A DNA stretch of 36,988 nucleotides from Arthrobacter sp. ISL-85 (GTDB taxonomy: Bacteria; Actinomycetota; Actinomycetes; Actinomycetales; Micrococcaceae): the NCBI RefSeq assembly GCF_018613675.1, contig NZ_JAGGPQ010000036.1, positions 1-36,988 on the forward strand, written 5' to 3'. The notes under the pieces were generated by a model. The model was not told the origin of the DNA, ran no database searches, and worked only from the letters and a program-made list of their open reading frames with translations. The translations under genes were made by a program, and so were the position numbers. The number at the start of each line of letters is the position of its first letter. Position 1 is the first letter of the stretch. This document shows positions 14,752 through 23,236 of the stretch, piece by piece.

Positions 14752-16653
14752 ATGAGTGCTCTAAATTTTGCTGCGGTTGTAGTACATCACCGTAGCCCTG
14801 AAACTCTGAGGGCCACAGTTCACCGGCTAATTTCTGAGGGCCTGGAACCGGAAAACGTTTTGGTCGTCGATAACAGCGAGGAGCCGGGCCGAGTTAATAC
14901 AGTCAGGGAACTTCTGCCAGTCGGCGTGCATATCATCTTCACACCCAACTCTGGCTACGGTGCGGCGGTTAACCGTGGCGTAATGTGGCATAAACGAAAC
15001 ACTTCATCCACTGAATACCTGTTGGTATCCACTCATGAAGCCCTCCCGGAGGCGGGGTCGCTGCGTAAGCTCGAGGAAGTGTTGGATGCTCATCAAGCGA
15101 CAGCATTAGTGGGACCCGCACTCATTACTGGCCCAGACTCAGACGTCATCTGGTCATTGGGCGGTTTTTTCTCTAAATGGTTGGGCTTGCCAAAGCATTT
15201 CGCGCATAAAGCGCCAATATCTGAAATGAAGGACGCTGAGCCTAAAACTGTTGACTGGTTGGACGGTGCATTCCTGCTATTTCGAAGGGCTGTGCTAGAG
15301 GCTTATCCTTTAGACGAGGATTTCTTCCTGTACATGGAGGAGACAGATCACCACCAAGAGATTCGGCGCCAGGGGTGGGAGATTCGTTTGGAACCGGCAG
15401 CAGTGGTCTGGCAAAGCTCGGGCGGCACGCCTGCTTTCTATCAAACCCGCAACATCCAACTCTTTCAGGCAAAGAACGGTTCGAAGCTGCAAGCGCTGTT
15501 TTCTGCTCCTTGGATAATTGCCAAGACAATTATCCGTGACACGCTGCGCCGTAGAGGTCTCTCTACTTGGAAGCCCCTCTTAGCCGGATGGAAGGCAGGA
15601 TGGTTGATGCAGAAGGCCAAGCAGAACGAAGCGAAGATTCTGCTAATAAATCCGCTCGGTGGCGCTCTCGCCCATTACACCAGAGCGCTATTGGAAACAT
15701 TGGATTTGACAGGCGCCGATGTTCGGCTAATTGAAATTAATGAACCCTCCATATCGGGCAATAGGCGGAGTCAATGGCTGCTTAGCTACTTGCGCTTGCT
15801 TGCCAAGAGCCGTGAATTTGGTCAAAGCCGGCAAAATCGAGTACTTGTCGTGTGGCCCGTTTTAGGGTTCCTTGACCTCTTGCTCGTCCGCCTGCTTTGC
15901 GGCGTCAGGTCATCACTTATCTACCACGACCCGAAGCCGCTAGTCCGGGCGGTGGGAAGCAGCCCTCTACTCGCTCAATTTGTATTTCGCCTGCCCAGCC
16001 TCCCGAGCGTCATAGTTCACAGCCAAGCAGCCGCGGAGGCCATGCAGGGGTTGGGGTTCAAGTCGACATTACACTTGCTAGCCCATCCAATGCTTCCTCC
16101 AGTTGACTCAGAAAAGGATGTCCGTGATCGGACCAATGAACGTCCCGTCGTCCGAGTTCTCGGCCAATATAAACGCGATCGAGATCTAGGCGTCCTGGTA
16201 GCTCTGGCTGAGGAACTTGGGTCCGAAGCAGATTTGGAAATCATTGGAAGGGGATGGCCAAGTCTGAGGGGTTGGAAGGTTGATCCTCGTTTCGTCTCGG
16301 AACGAGAACTGGATGGGTTCATAGAGAGTAGCGACGCTATTGTTATTCCGTACCTCCGTTTTTATCAGAGCGGCATTGCACTGCGGGCCTTGGAACGAAA
16401 GACACCAATAGTGGGCCGTGCTGCGACCAGTTTGGGGGACCTCTATGGCCCCGAATCGAAATTATTGGTCCATGAAGATCCCCGGACGGGGCTTATCCAA
16501 CCTACCGCCTGGGCTCAAGCCGTCAGGTACGCGGTCCGTGCCGGCCGTGACGACGCGATAGAGGCATCACACAGGTATCACGAGATTGCAGTTTCCGACT
16601 GGGACTCATGGAACCAGGCCAGCGGACCAATGACTAAGGGGTTATGGAAATGA
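14752..16653 (+). CDS. Bifunctional glycosyltransferase: GT2 plus GT-B fusion
   Basis: This 633-residue protein joins two enzymes. Residues 1 to about 290 are a GT2 (GT-A) domain: AAVVVHHRSPETL, VVDNSEEPGR, PNSGYGAAVNRG, WLDGAFLLFRRAV and FLYMEETDHHQEIRRQGW, close to rhamnosyltransferase-type GT2 enzymes. Residues about 295 to 633 look like a GT-B domain: ILLINPLGGALAHYTRALLE at its start, VRVLGQYKRDRDLGVLVALAE, and IVIPYLRFYQSGIALRALERKTPIV near the end. Such a fusion would add two sugars in succession. An AAGGA lies 11 bases before the ATG. Its last ten bases overlap the next gene. AT-rich compared with the flanks. Confidence 0.82.
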   Translation: MSALNFAAVVVHHRSPETLRATVHRLISEGLEPENVLVVDNSEEPGRVNTVRELLPVGVHIIFTPNSGYGAAVNRGVMWHKRNTSSTEYLLVSTHEALPEAGSLRKLEEVLDAHQATALVGPALITGPDSDVIWSLGGFFSKWLGLPKHFAHKAPISEMKDAEPKTVDWLDGAFLLFRRAVLEAYPLDEDFFLYMEETDHHQEIRRQGWEIRLEPAAVVWQSSGGTPAFYQTRNIQLFQAKNGSKLQALFSAPWIIAKTIIRDTLRRRGLSTWKPLLAGWKAGWLMQKAKQNEAKILLINPLGGALAHYTRALLETLDLTGADVRLIEINEPSISGNRRSQWLLSYLRLLAKSREFGQSRQNRVLVVWPVLGFLDLLLVRLLCGVRSSLIYHDPKPLVRAVGSSPLLAQFVFRLPSLPSVIVHSQAAAEAMQGLGFKSTLHLLAHPMLPPVDSEKDVRDRTNERPVVRVLGQYKRDRDLGVLVALAEELGSEADLEIIGRGWPSLRGWKVDPRFVSERELDGFIESSDAIVIPYLRFYQSGIALRALERKTPIVGRAATSLGDLYGPESKLLVHEDPRTGLIQPTAWAQAVRYAVRAGRDDAIEASHRYHEIAVSDWDSWNQASGPMTKGLWK

Positions 16654-17594
16654 CGTCCTATACGCTACTCGCATTGGGCCCCTCATCCCCTCATACCGAC
16701 TCTGAATGGCTGAACCATCCGCAGATTACGGCGGTATTTCAGCACCGTCCTGCCGCTCCCAATGGCAAAAGGCTGGGCTCAAGAGTTCTGGGGATTGGAC
16801 TGGACGCGCTGATCTTAGCCGTCCGAACTCTAAAACCCTCTGTCAAAGGCCCATACATTGCGAACAACCCGTGGATTGGAGCTGCGCTGCGACTAACGGG
16901 GCGGACGAATTTTATTGTGACAGGTATCTATGCCGAGCCTTCAAGCCGGAGTTGGAAGGTACTGCGTAAGCTCATTGGTGGCGCGCGCGTCATTGCCCTG
17001 TCCAAGTCGGAAATTGGTCCCTGGAACGCTGATGGCGGAAATGCCCAAGCCGTTTTGTACGGGAACTCCTTCGGCTATCCTCTACAAGAACCTTCGCCGC
17101 ATTTCCATATCTTTGTTGGCGGTACTTCTGATCGCGATCCCGGCATTATCAGCGAACTGGTGGAAGAAGTGCTGAGGAGTCGTACTCCAGTCCGGTTGAC
17201 CCTTGCCACAGGAGAACCCGCTTCTGAAACCCAGCGCAACGGCAACGTTATCAAGCGTCCTGGTTACTTGAGCCAACACGACTTTGGCCAGTTGCTGAGC
17301 ACTGCGTCCGTTGTTTTTCTTCCCATCGCCCAAGGAACCAGAGCGGCGGGCCATATGGTTCTGGTCGGTGCTTTGGAAAGCGGCATACCCGTTTGTGTAA
17401 CTCCAAGCGAGGGAATGAAGGAATACGTTATCGGGCCCGCCGTAACCTTATGCGACCCCACCCGACCGATACTTCCTCAGCTTCGACTGCTGGCCAGCAA
17501 GCCTCACCTACAGTCAGGTGAGATACGAGAATTTTGGGCTGATACTTTCAGTCTAAAAAGCTACATTGCCAGAGTTGGCGAGTTGCTCGACTAA
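16644..17594 (+). CDS. Glycosyltransferase-like protein, GT-B type
   Basis: This 316-residue protein lacks strong family motifs in the first half. It shows a GT-B C-terminal pattern: FHIFVGGTSDRDPGIISELVEEVL, IKRPGYLSQHDFGQLLSTASVVFLPI and AAGHMVLVGALESGIPVCVTPSEGMKEYV, in which the E-S-G-x-P-V turn is the usual nucleotide-sugar pocket. It starts at ATG 16644, overlapping the previous gene by 10 bases (a second ATG follows at 16650). It is probably the last gene of the four-gene glycosyltransferase operon. Substrate unknown; a glycan-modifying role other than sugar transfer is possible. Confidence 0.68.
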   Translation: MEMTSYTLLALGPSSPHTDSEWLNHPQITAVFQHRPAAPNGKRLGSRVLGIGLDALILAVRTLKPSVKGPYIANNPWIGAALRLTGRTNFIVTGIYAEPSSRSWKVLRKLIGGARVIALSKSEIGPWNADGGNAQAVLYGNSFGYPLQEPSPHFHIFVGGTSDRDPGIISELVEEVLRSRTPVRLTLATGEPASETQRNGNVIKRPGYLSQHDFGQLLSTASVVFLPIAQGTRAAGHMVLVGALESGIPVCVTPSEGMKEYVIGPAVTLCDPTRPILPQLRLLASKPHLQSGEIREFWADTFSLKSYIARVGELLD

Positions 17595-17612
17595 TACCAA
17601 GCCATACTCCCG

Positions 17613-17626
17613 GTCTGGCGCCAGAC
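17613..17626. terminator. Palindrome between two convergent genes
   Basis: A perfect 14-base palindrome (GTCTGGCGCCAGAC) lies between the convergent glycosyltransferase and flippase genes. As a hairpin it would have only a 6-bp stem and a tiny loop and no T-tract, so termination is a weak guess from position. Confidence 0.25.
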
Positions 17627-17634
17627 TAGGCGCG

Positions 17635-18870
17635 TCAGATAAGACTGGTCACCCAAAAGGCCACGATTGCTGCGGAGACTAGACCGCTGACGACTGCCAT
17701 CAGCCTATCTCGTAAGGCCGTGAGAATTAAGAAGCTCGTGGCCCCATCAACTAAGGCGTAGGCGCTAAGAAGAGCTATCAACCCGAACTTTTGCGAGGAA
17801 GCGGAAAATGCAACGCCCACAACAATTAAGGGGACGACGATGATTGTTATGCGGGATGAATTCGGTGGAAGAAAGCGAAACATCAAGCGTTGAGCTACCG
17901 AGGCGGAAGCGGAAGCAATAAGCCACAAGGCAACCACTGCTGCCTGAACCGCATACGTTGGGAATAAAGCGTAAATTACGATGACGCCCAGCAAGCCAGC
18001 AGTCCCTAATAGCAGCACCAGTAGTTTAAGGAAGCGGCGCGCAGCAGAAGGGGAATCGGTGCCTTGGTGGACAAGAAGCGGCATTACGGCGTTGACGAAA
18101 GTCGCAGCTACTGACCCCACGATCTTCATTGGTAGCGTAAGCAAGGTCAGTGTGGAGGGTGGGAGGACAAGTGCAAGTGATTGGACCACCATCAGTCCTC
18201 CATAGCCTACGAATGATTTAGTGAGGAACCACCAGTGGGCAGTATGACGGCGAGCTGGTGATCTGGGTAGATTATCGAGTACGTTTTGGCCAGCCTTCTG
18301 AGCTGTCATCAGAAGCAGATAGGCAACGTTTGCTGCCACCAGGCCAGTTAACATAGCCGTGACTGTCAGACTGGAATTCGACCAAGGTAAAAGCATCACT
18401 AGGGTTGCTAAAGCGTTCGCGGGTAGGGCTACTGCCGCCATCCAAGCGGGTTTACCTTCTGCTTCGGCAGCGACTGCAAGGAACCATAGGCGCGCCTGGA
18501 TGAACGCATTACATGCAGCTAGCAGATAAACAGGTAGAACATCCAGTGATGACCGGCCCTGTATGGACAGCCAAAGGCACCCGAGAGCTATAGCTGCTGA
18601 CGTCGCGACGGGAACCCAAAATTCGAAGCGCCTGGCCCCGCTTTTGGTGATTCGGTCGTCGTTCAGCAGCATCGGGTAAAGAACCCCGACAATTAATATT
18701 TGAATGGGCAAATTACCCAGGTTAAAAAGATAAAAATAGGCGTCTGTGGCATTACTGGGTCCGTACCTCCAAAGTAGGACGCCGAGCTGAAGTAAGCCGG
18801 AGGCCTGAGAGGCTAATGAAAGAACAGGGGCGCGGAGCTTTGAGTGGCGGACGAGTAGCTTTGTAAGCAT
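17635..18870 (-). CDS. wzx: Polysaccharide flippase-like membrane protein (Wzx/MurJ-type)
   Basis: This 411-residue protein has about twelve hydrophobic segments along its whole length and short loops, as in MOP-superfamily flippases, which move undecaprenyl-linked repeat units across the membrane. Early charged residues (RYGPSNATDAYFYLFNLGNLP) resemble the MurJ/Wzx substrate cavity region (G-x-x-x-A-T-D-A-Y-x). The ATG at 18870 is preferred: it lies 1 base after the stop of the upstream glycosyltransferase gene, while a longer frame from 18978 would overlap that gene by 107 bases. It is the only flippase candidate in the window, which supports a Wzx/Wzy-dependent pathway. Confidence 0.78.
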   Translation of the reverse strand: MLTKLLVRHSKLRAPVLSLASQASGLLQLGVLLWRYGPSNATDAYFYLFNLGNLPIQILIVGVLYPMLLNDDRITKSGARRFEFWVPVATSAAIALGCLWLSIQGRSSLDVLPVYLLAACNAFIQARLWFLAVAAEAEGKPAWMAAVALPANALATLVMLLPWSNSSLTVTAMLTGLVAANVAYLLLMTAQKAGQNVLDNLPRSPARRHTAHWWFLTKSFVGYGGLMVVQSLALVLPPSTLTLLTLPMKIVGSVAATFVNAVMPLLVHQGTDSPSAARRFLKLLVLLLGTAGLLGVIVIYALFPTYAVQAAVVALWLIASASASVAQRLMFRFLPPNSSRITIIVVPLIVVGVAFSASSQKFGLIALLSAYALVDGATSFLILTALRDRLMAVVSGLVSAAIVAFWVTSLI

Positions 18871-18871
18871 G

Positions 18872-19735
18872 TTATAAATGATATTTCCTGACGGTCCGCT
18901 GCCGGAAAGTTCCGGAAACGATTCCCCGGACGAGTGCTGAAAGGCGTTGAAGACGATCCTCTTCGAAGAGCGCCACAATTATCAGCTTCCGGACTAGGAC
19001 TCCGTAGGTGCCGACAATGCCCCGCTGTTGAACTCGAAGGTTTGCTTCTGATCGGCAGTGCTTCCTCGCGTAGTAAAGCATGTCTCTCGCCATGTGGTAA
19101 CTACGGAATGGCGAGTAGTGATAGGCAGTAAAGGGCCCGTGCCTTGTGATCCGTCCAATCTCATGCAGAATTACGGCTGCACCCTCACGCTTAATTTTGT
19201 AGCCGTGCTCTCGGACCCGGATGCAATAGTCGAAATCGACGAAGTCGATAAACATCGCCTCGTCGTATCCTTCAACCGACTGCCAAGCCGCAACGCTGTA
19301 AAGAGCGCCGGACGTTATGCAGTAATTCACTTCGGACACTTCGGCATTCTGAACGGAAGCAGCTTTCTGTGAACGATCAACTACCGTGGGTGCGACAATC
19401 GCAACATCACTTTTGGCGTGTGACCGAAGCAGGTTGACGAGGTCTTTTGACGGGACTGTATCTTGGTCCAAAAGGACAACCCACTGCGCAAAACTCGCAG
19501 CCCAATTCATGATCTGGTTCAAGGCGTTGGCGATGCCGAGGTTCTCAGCGTTGGCAGTGAGTGTGACGTTTGGAAAGTTGCGAAGCAGGACGACAATTTC
19601 TTCAATATTGTCCGAGCCGTTGTCGACGACAATAGCTCTATCACATTGAGACGTCACAGATGTCAAGTTTTCCCACAGACGCTGGATGTCGGGATTGAAC
19701 GTAACGACGCCTGCCGCGGCAACTGCTGCACGCAT
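18872..19735 (-). CDS. Glycosyltransferase family 2, rhamnosyltransferase-like
   Basis: This 287-residue GT-A enzyme shows AAGVVTFNPDIQRLWENL, the nucleotide-binding IVVDNGSDN, ENLGIANALNQIM, the metal site LLDQDTVPS and YDEAMFIDFVDFDYCIRVREHGY, matching RfbN/RfbF-type rhamnosyltransferases. A clear GGAG lies 6 bases before the ATG. The flippase gene follows after 1 base, so the two form an operon on the minus strand opposite the other glycosyltransferases. The dTDP-rhamnose donor is inferred from the family and from rmlA in the same locus. Confidence 0.88.
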   Translation of the reverse strand: MRAAVAAAGVVTFNPDIQRLWENLTSVTSQCDRAIVVDNGSDNIEEIVVLLRNFPNVTLTANAENLGIANALNQIMNWAASFAQWVVLLDQDTVPSKDLVNLLRSHAKSDVAIVAPTVVDRSQKAASVQNAEVSEVNYCITSGALYSVAAWQSVEGYDEAMFIDFVDFDYCIRVREHGYKIKREGAAVILHEIGRITRHGPFTAYHYSPFRSYHMARDMLYYARKHCRSEANLRVQQRGIVGTYGVLVRKLIIVALFEEDRLQRLSALVRGIVSGTFRQRTVRKYHL

Positions 19736-19970
19736 AACAGCTCCTCAGGTCTCTTCAGGGAGGCACCCTGCACTTGGATCCCCCACACTCGGCCACGGCG
19801 ACGGTTCCGTGGGGATAGCACAACCCTAGCGCAGCGCTTGGGAGGATAAGACGGGGCGCTTTCGTTCCGGTCTTCGGATATCCGGTGGCACTTTATAACT
19901 ACCGTAGAATGACCGGGTCGGCTCTTGCTATCTGGCTAGTGCCATCGACCGGCTAAAGGGGAATCAAGGT
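19736..19970. promoter_or_regulatory. Divergent control region before the second BY-kinase
   Basis: This spacer separates the minus-strand glycosyltransferase operon from the plus-strand BY-kinase. Plus-strand candidates for a -10 box are TATAAC (19894-19899) and TAGAAT (19905-19910), without a strong -35. The repeat CCGG(G)TCG near 19914 and CGACCGG near 19946 may fold in the leader. No gene is supported here. Confidence 0.3.
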
Positions 19971-21443
19971 TTGGAACTCAGCGACTACCTGCGAATGCTC
20001 AGGCGAAGTTGGCTCCTGGTAGTCGCGTCTACTTTGATAGGACTCTTGCTGGGCGCTGCTGCCTCGTTGCTTACAAAACCCACGTACACCGCGGAGACAC
20101 AGCTTTTTGTAGCGATACAGAACTCCGGAACGATACAGGAACTGCAGCAGGGCAACTCGTTCAGTCAAGCGCGCGTGCAGTCATATGTTGAGATTATTCA
20201 TTCTCCTGTTGTGTTGCAGCCTGTTATTGATTCACTCGGCTTGCCCACGACGGCTGCGGAGTTGGCGACGCGCATAAAAGCCTCTTCCGATCTGGAAACT
20301 GTACTCATCAACATCTCGGCTAGTGATACTTCAGCGGTTCAGTCCGCGGCCATTGCCCAAGCCGTCGCCGCGAGTACCATATCCGCGGTGGATACACTAG
20401 AGAAGCCACAAACAGGCGGGTCGTCGCCGGTGCGCCTCTCGGTTATCAAGCCGGCCAGTGCGCCTCCCTCGCCGTCTGCACCCAACACGAGACTCAATGT
20501 ACTGATAGGTTTCGTCGTCGGCTTGGGCGCTGGTTTGGGCGCGATGATGGTACGCGGTTCATTGGATAAACGAATTCGAGGAGAACTCGACCTTCGGACG
20601 GTTACGGACTGCCCTTTGCTTGGTGGTATTGCCTTCGACCAAGATGCAACCAAGAAACCGCTACTGACCCAGACTCCGCAGCAAAGCCCTCGCGCTGAGT
20701 CATTCAGGCAACTGAGGACCAACCTGAAATTTGCGAATGTATCCGGGGACGCGAAAAGCGTTCTGGTTACCTCCTCGCTTCCAGGTGAGGGAAAGAGCAC
20801 GACCGCTACCAATCTTGCCATCGCGCTTGCGCAGGCCGGTGAGACTGTTTGCCTTGTGGATGCCGACCTGAGACGTCCAATGGTCGGTGAATATCTCGGT
20901 CTAGACCGGCACGCGGGGTTGACTACTGCGCTTGTGGGCGACGCCGATGTTAACGACTTACTGCATCAGTGGGGCGAGGATGATCTCTATGTCCTCACGT
21001 CCGGAGAGATACCTCCCAATCCGAGCGAGCTACTCGGTTCGGAGAGCATGCGTGTTCTCATCGACCGGCTCGAGCAAGTTTTCGATCATGTGATCATTGA
21101 TGCTCCACCCTTATTACCTGTCACTGACGCTGCTGTCTTGGCGCAACGTGTCGGCGGTATCGTCCTCGTCGTGGGTGCCCAGAAGCTGAAGAACCAAGAT
21201 CTCGAAAAATCGCTGGCTTCGCTTGAGCTGGTGGGGTCAAACCTGCTGGGAATTGTACTGAACAGGCTTCCGGCCAAGGGACCAGATGCATATGCATATG
21301 GTTACTACTCCCGCGACGAGGTGGCCTCGAATACCCGGCGGAATAGCAAACGTTCTTCCTTGTCTAATGCTTCCTCCTTTGAAGCTCAGCCGGACGGATC
21401 TTCCCGCCCTGCTACTATCTTTCCGGCGAATCTGGAGCACTGA
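19971..21443 (+). CDS. Wzz/BY-kinase, second copy
   Basis: This 490-residue protein has the same architecture as the copy at 2682-4256. A Wzz region has membrane segments near 14-33 and 174-194. The tyrosine autokinase domain follows with Walker A SSLPGEGKST (268-277), Walker A' VCLVDADLRRP (293-303) and Walker B VIIDAPPLLP. The tail has a short tyrosine group (YAYGYYS) and then a Ser/Asn-rich end. The start is TTG 19971 with GGGG upstream; no ATG is available before the conserved SDYLRMLRRSW. Two co-polymerase kinases in one locus could serve two polymers or two chain-length classes. No tyrosine phosphatase gene is visible in the window. Confidence 0.92.
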   Translation: MELSDYLRMLRRSWLLVVASTLIGLLLGAAASLLTKPTYTAETQLFVAIQNSGTIQELQQGNSFSQARVQSYVEIIHSPVVLQPVIDSLGLPTTAAELATRIKASSDLETVLINISASDTSAVQSAAIAQAVAASTISAVDTLEKPQTGGSSPVRLSVIKPASAPPSPSAPNTRLNVLIGFVVGLGAGLGAMMVRGSLDKRIRGELDLRTVTDCPLLGGIAFDQDATKKPLLTQTPQQSPRAESFRQLRTNLKFANVSGDAKSVLVTSSLPGEGKSTTATNLAIALAQAGETVCLVDADLRRPMVGEYLGLDRHAGLTTALVGDADVNDLLHQWGEDDLYVLTSGEIPPNPSELLGSESMRVLIDRLEQVFDHVIIDAPPLLPVTDAAVLAQRVGGIVLVVGAQKLKNQDLEKSLASLELVGSNLLGIVLNRLPAKGPDAYAYGYYSRDEVASNTRRNSKRSSLSNASSFEAQPDGSSRPATIFPANLEH

Positions 21444-21755
21444 GCGCCGCGCATAGCGTTGAATGTGCCGGGAACGTCATGAACTACTCGTACTCAGAAG
21501 TCTCAAGGACAGATCGTTAGAGTGCTTGGCCATGACACTGTTGCGCCAGTTAGCTTCTGATGCTGCCGGCGACACTCCGAGCCGGTCCCCTAATTGAACT
21601 GCTTGTGTATAGCCCACACCAGAGTCGTCTCCATGATTTCCTCAAAGCGGCACACCGGAGTTGATTGCTTCGGGCTGCCTTGCGAGCCACGCGCCAAAGG
21701 TACAATCGGTCACCAAGACGAACTCAAGCGGCTTTGCCGGAGGTACGGAGAAACG

Positions 21756-22583
21756 ATGTCGGAATGGCTCGAAGTCGGCACGGATAATTATGTATTGGTC
21801 ACTGAAGGATCGCTCCTGAACACGGGCCTTATCATCGGCTCACAGCGCGCCATGGTTATCGATACGGGGTGCGGTCCCCGCCAGGGCGGCGAAATTCTGA
21901 ACGCGGTGCGCGAGAAGACGCGCCTGCCCCTTGTTGTCGTCAACTCGCACGCCCACTACGACCACTTTTTTGGCAATGCGGTGTTCGATGAAGCCGGCGT
22001 CACCGAGTTCTGGGCGCACCAGAACTGTGCCACCGAGATAGACCAGCGTGGTGACGTGCAGCGGCGACACGTTGGAACGCTGGAGCCTGAGATGGCCGCC
22101 GCTGAAGGTGAGAACGTGGAGCTCGTGGTTCCCAACGCAATCGTCAAAGATCAGCCTGTCCTCGTCGACCTTGGTGGTCTGACAGCAACTTTGTTCTACC
22201 TGGGCCGCGGACACACTGACGGTGACCTTTTGGTTGGCACACCGACGACTCTCTACGTGGGTGACCTCGTGGAGCAGGGTGCCCACCCCTCTTTTGAAGA
22301 CTCTTACCCGGAGGAATGGGCGGACGTGCTCCGGCATATCTCAGCGCTGCGCCATCGCTACGAGTTCCTTATTCCTGGGCATGGAAAGCCCTGCAGTGAT
22401 CAGTTCGTCAAGACCATGGCCAACACTATGAGTACGGCGGTAAGGCAGGCCCGGCAGTCCATTCGGGATACCCCCAACGACGCGACCAAAGCGATTCCCG
22501 TTCTGCCATACGGCCCCGAACAGTCCCGGTGGTTCATCAAGCGGCTGCAGGAGACCCGGTTCAACCCCCAGGAAGCCTCGTAA
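21756..22583 (+). CDS. Metallo-beta-lactamase-fold hydrolase
   Basis: This 275-residue protein has the complete metal-binding set: H-A-H-Y-D-H (65-70), the GRGHTDGD loop with His 153, the bridging aspartate in VGDLVEQG (170) and PGHGKP with His 209. The substrate cannot be read from this; the group includes lactonases, thioesterases, glyoxalase II-like and beta-lactamase-like enzymes. The ATG at 21756 has a GGAG 6 bases upstream and is preferred to an in-frame ATG at 21594, whose extra 54 residues do not resemble the family. No signal peptide is seen, so it is cytosolic. Its place between polysaccharide genes does not by itself link it to them. Confidence 0.88.
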   Translation: MSEWLEVGTDNYVLVTEGSLLNTGLIIGSQRAMVIDTGCGPRQGGEILNAVREKTRLPLVVVNSHAHYDHFFGNAVFDEAGVTEFWAHQNCATEIDQRGDVQRRHVGTLEPEMAAAEGENVELVVPNAIVKDQPVLVDLGGLTATLFYLGRGHTDGDLLVGTPTTLYVGDLVEQGAHPSFEDSYPEEWADVLRHISALRHRYEFLIPGHGKPCSDQFVKTMANTMSTAVRQARQSIRDTPNDATKAIPVLPYGPEQSRWFIKRLQETRFNPQEAS

Positions 22584-22801
22584 CAATACGTCTTTCTTGA
22601 GGAAATCTTGAGGTTGGCCTCCGCGCATTTCCAGACGGTTAGCCCATGGTGATGGACGTAGGGCAGGAATGCTGAAATTGAAAGATAAGCCTACTTTCCT
22701 TTGTTTTGCTGACTGTCCCCGCGGTTGAGTGCACGCTGAGCGCACTTCCGATGGCTGGAGATCATCGGTCTAGAGGCTTAAGCCCCGCTCTCCGACGTGA
22801 C

Positions 22802-22855
22802 TTGTCAATCGGTATGTCGCGTGATTAGGTCAAGCCGATGGGGATCACCTTGACC
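22802..22855 (+). promoter_or_regulatory. Promoter with inverted repeat before the small-membrane-protein/MinD-like operon
   Basis: TTGTCA (22802-22807) and TTAGGT (22825-22830) are separated by 17 bases and form a plausible promoter. A 7-bp inverted repeat, GGTCAAG (22828-22834) and CTTGACC (22849-22855), begins within the -10 box and spans the expected start of transcription. That is a typical operator position for a repressor, or a leader hairpin just ahead of the ribosome binding site at 22859. Confidence 0.4.
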
Positions 22856-22869
22856 AATGGGAGGCTACT

Positions 22870-23016
22870 GTGGCTTTTTCGGACTACGCCCTGGCGCTGA
22901 GCGCTTTGCTGGGCACCTTGTTGGTTCCCTTCGCCGTCTTCTACCAGATGCTGCGGCTCAAGCGCCGCGCGGTTCGGATCCCCGTCCGGCCCGCACCCGG
23001 AGGTAACCAGCGCTAG
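22870..23016 (+). CDS. Small membrane protein, hypothetical
   Basis: 48 residues starting at GTG, with an ideal GGGAGG ribosome site 5 bases upstream. A hydrophobic stretch (LALSALLGTLLVPFAVFYQM) is followed by a basic segment (RLKRRAVRIPVRP), predicting one membrane span with the C-terminus in the cytoplasm. I recognise no family. The next ORF starts 2 bases after its stop, and both precede the MinD-like gene on the same strand, so the three probably form one operon. Confidence 0.6.
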   Translation: MAFSDYALALSALLGTLLVPFAVFYQMLRLKRRAVRIPVRPAPGGNQR

Positions 23017-23018
23017 CC

Positions 23019-23138
23019 ATGCCGTATGTAGACATCAACCCCCACAAAGGCCGTCCCAAGTGGGTGGGCTACGTTATTCTTGCCATTCTCCTGGTGCTCA
23101 CGGCGGCAGTGGTTTCAACCGCACTGATCCACCGCTGA
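23019..23138 (+). CDS. Small single-span membrane protein, hypothetical
   Basis: 39 residues: a polar start (PYVDINPHKGRPKW) followed by one membrane helix (VGYVILAILLVLTAAVVSTAL) and a short IHR tail. It starts 2 bases after the previous stop and probably relies on translational coupling; a GGAGG lies 15 bases upstream. No family recognised. Its constant position between another small membrane protein and a MinD-like ATPase suggests a joint membrane-associated function, which is inference. Confidence 0.55.
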   Translation: MPYVDINPHKGRPKWVGYVILAILLVLTAAVVSTALIHR

Positions 23139-23236
23139 GCAGCGGATACGGAGAAGGACATACTCCCGGACCCCCTAGACTTACTAGTTGAACCAGTGCC
23201 GCATAACCGTTTGCCGAAACGTCCGGGGGGACAGAC

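Noticed and set aside
18871..18978. Longer N-terminus of the flippase
   Set aside because: It overlaps the upstream glycosyltransferase gene; ATG 18870 begins 1 base after that gene's stop and fits the family.
21594..21755. 54-residue N-terminal extension of the metallo-hydrolase
   Set aside because: No ribosome site and no family similarity; ATG 21756 has a proper GGAG and fits the family length.
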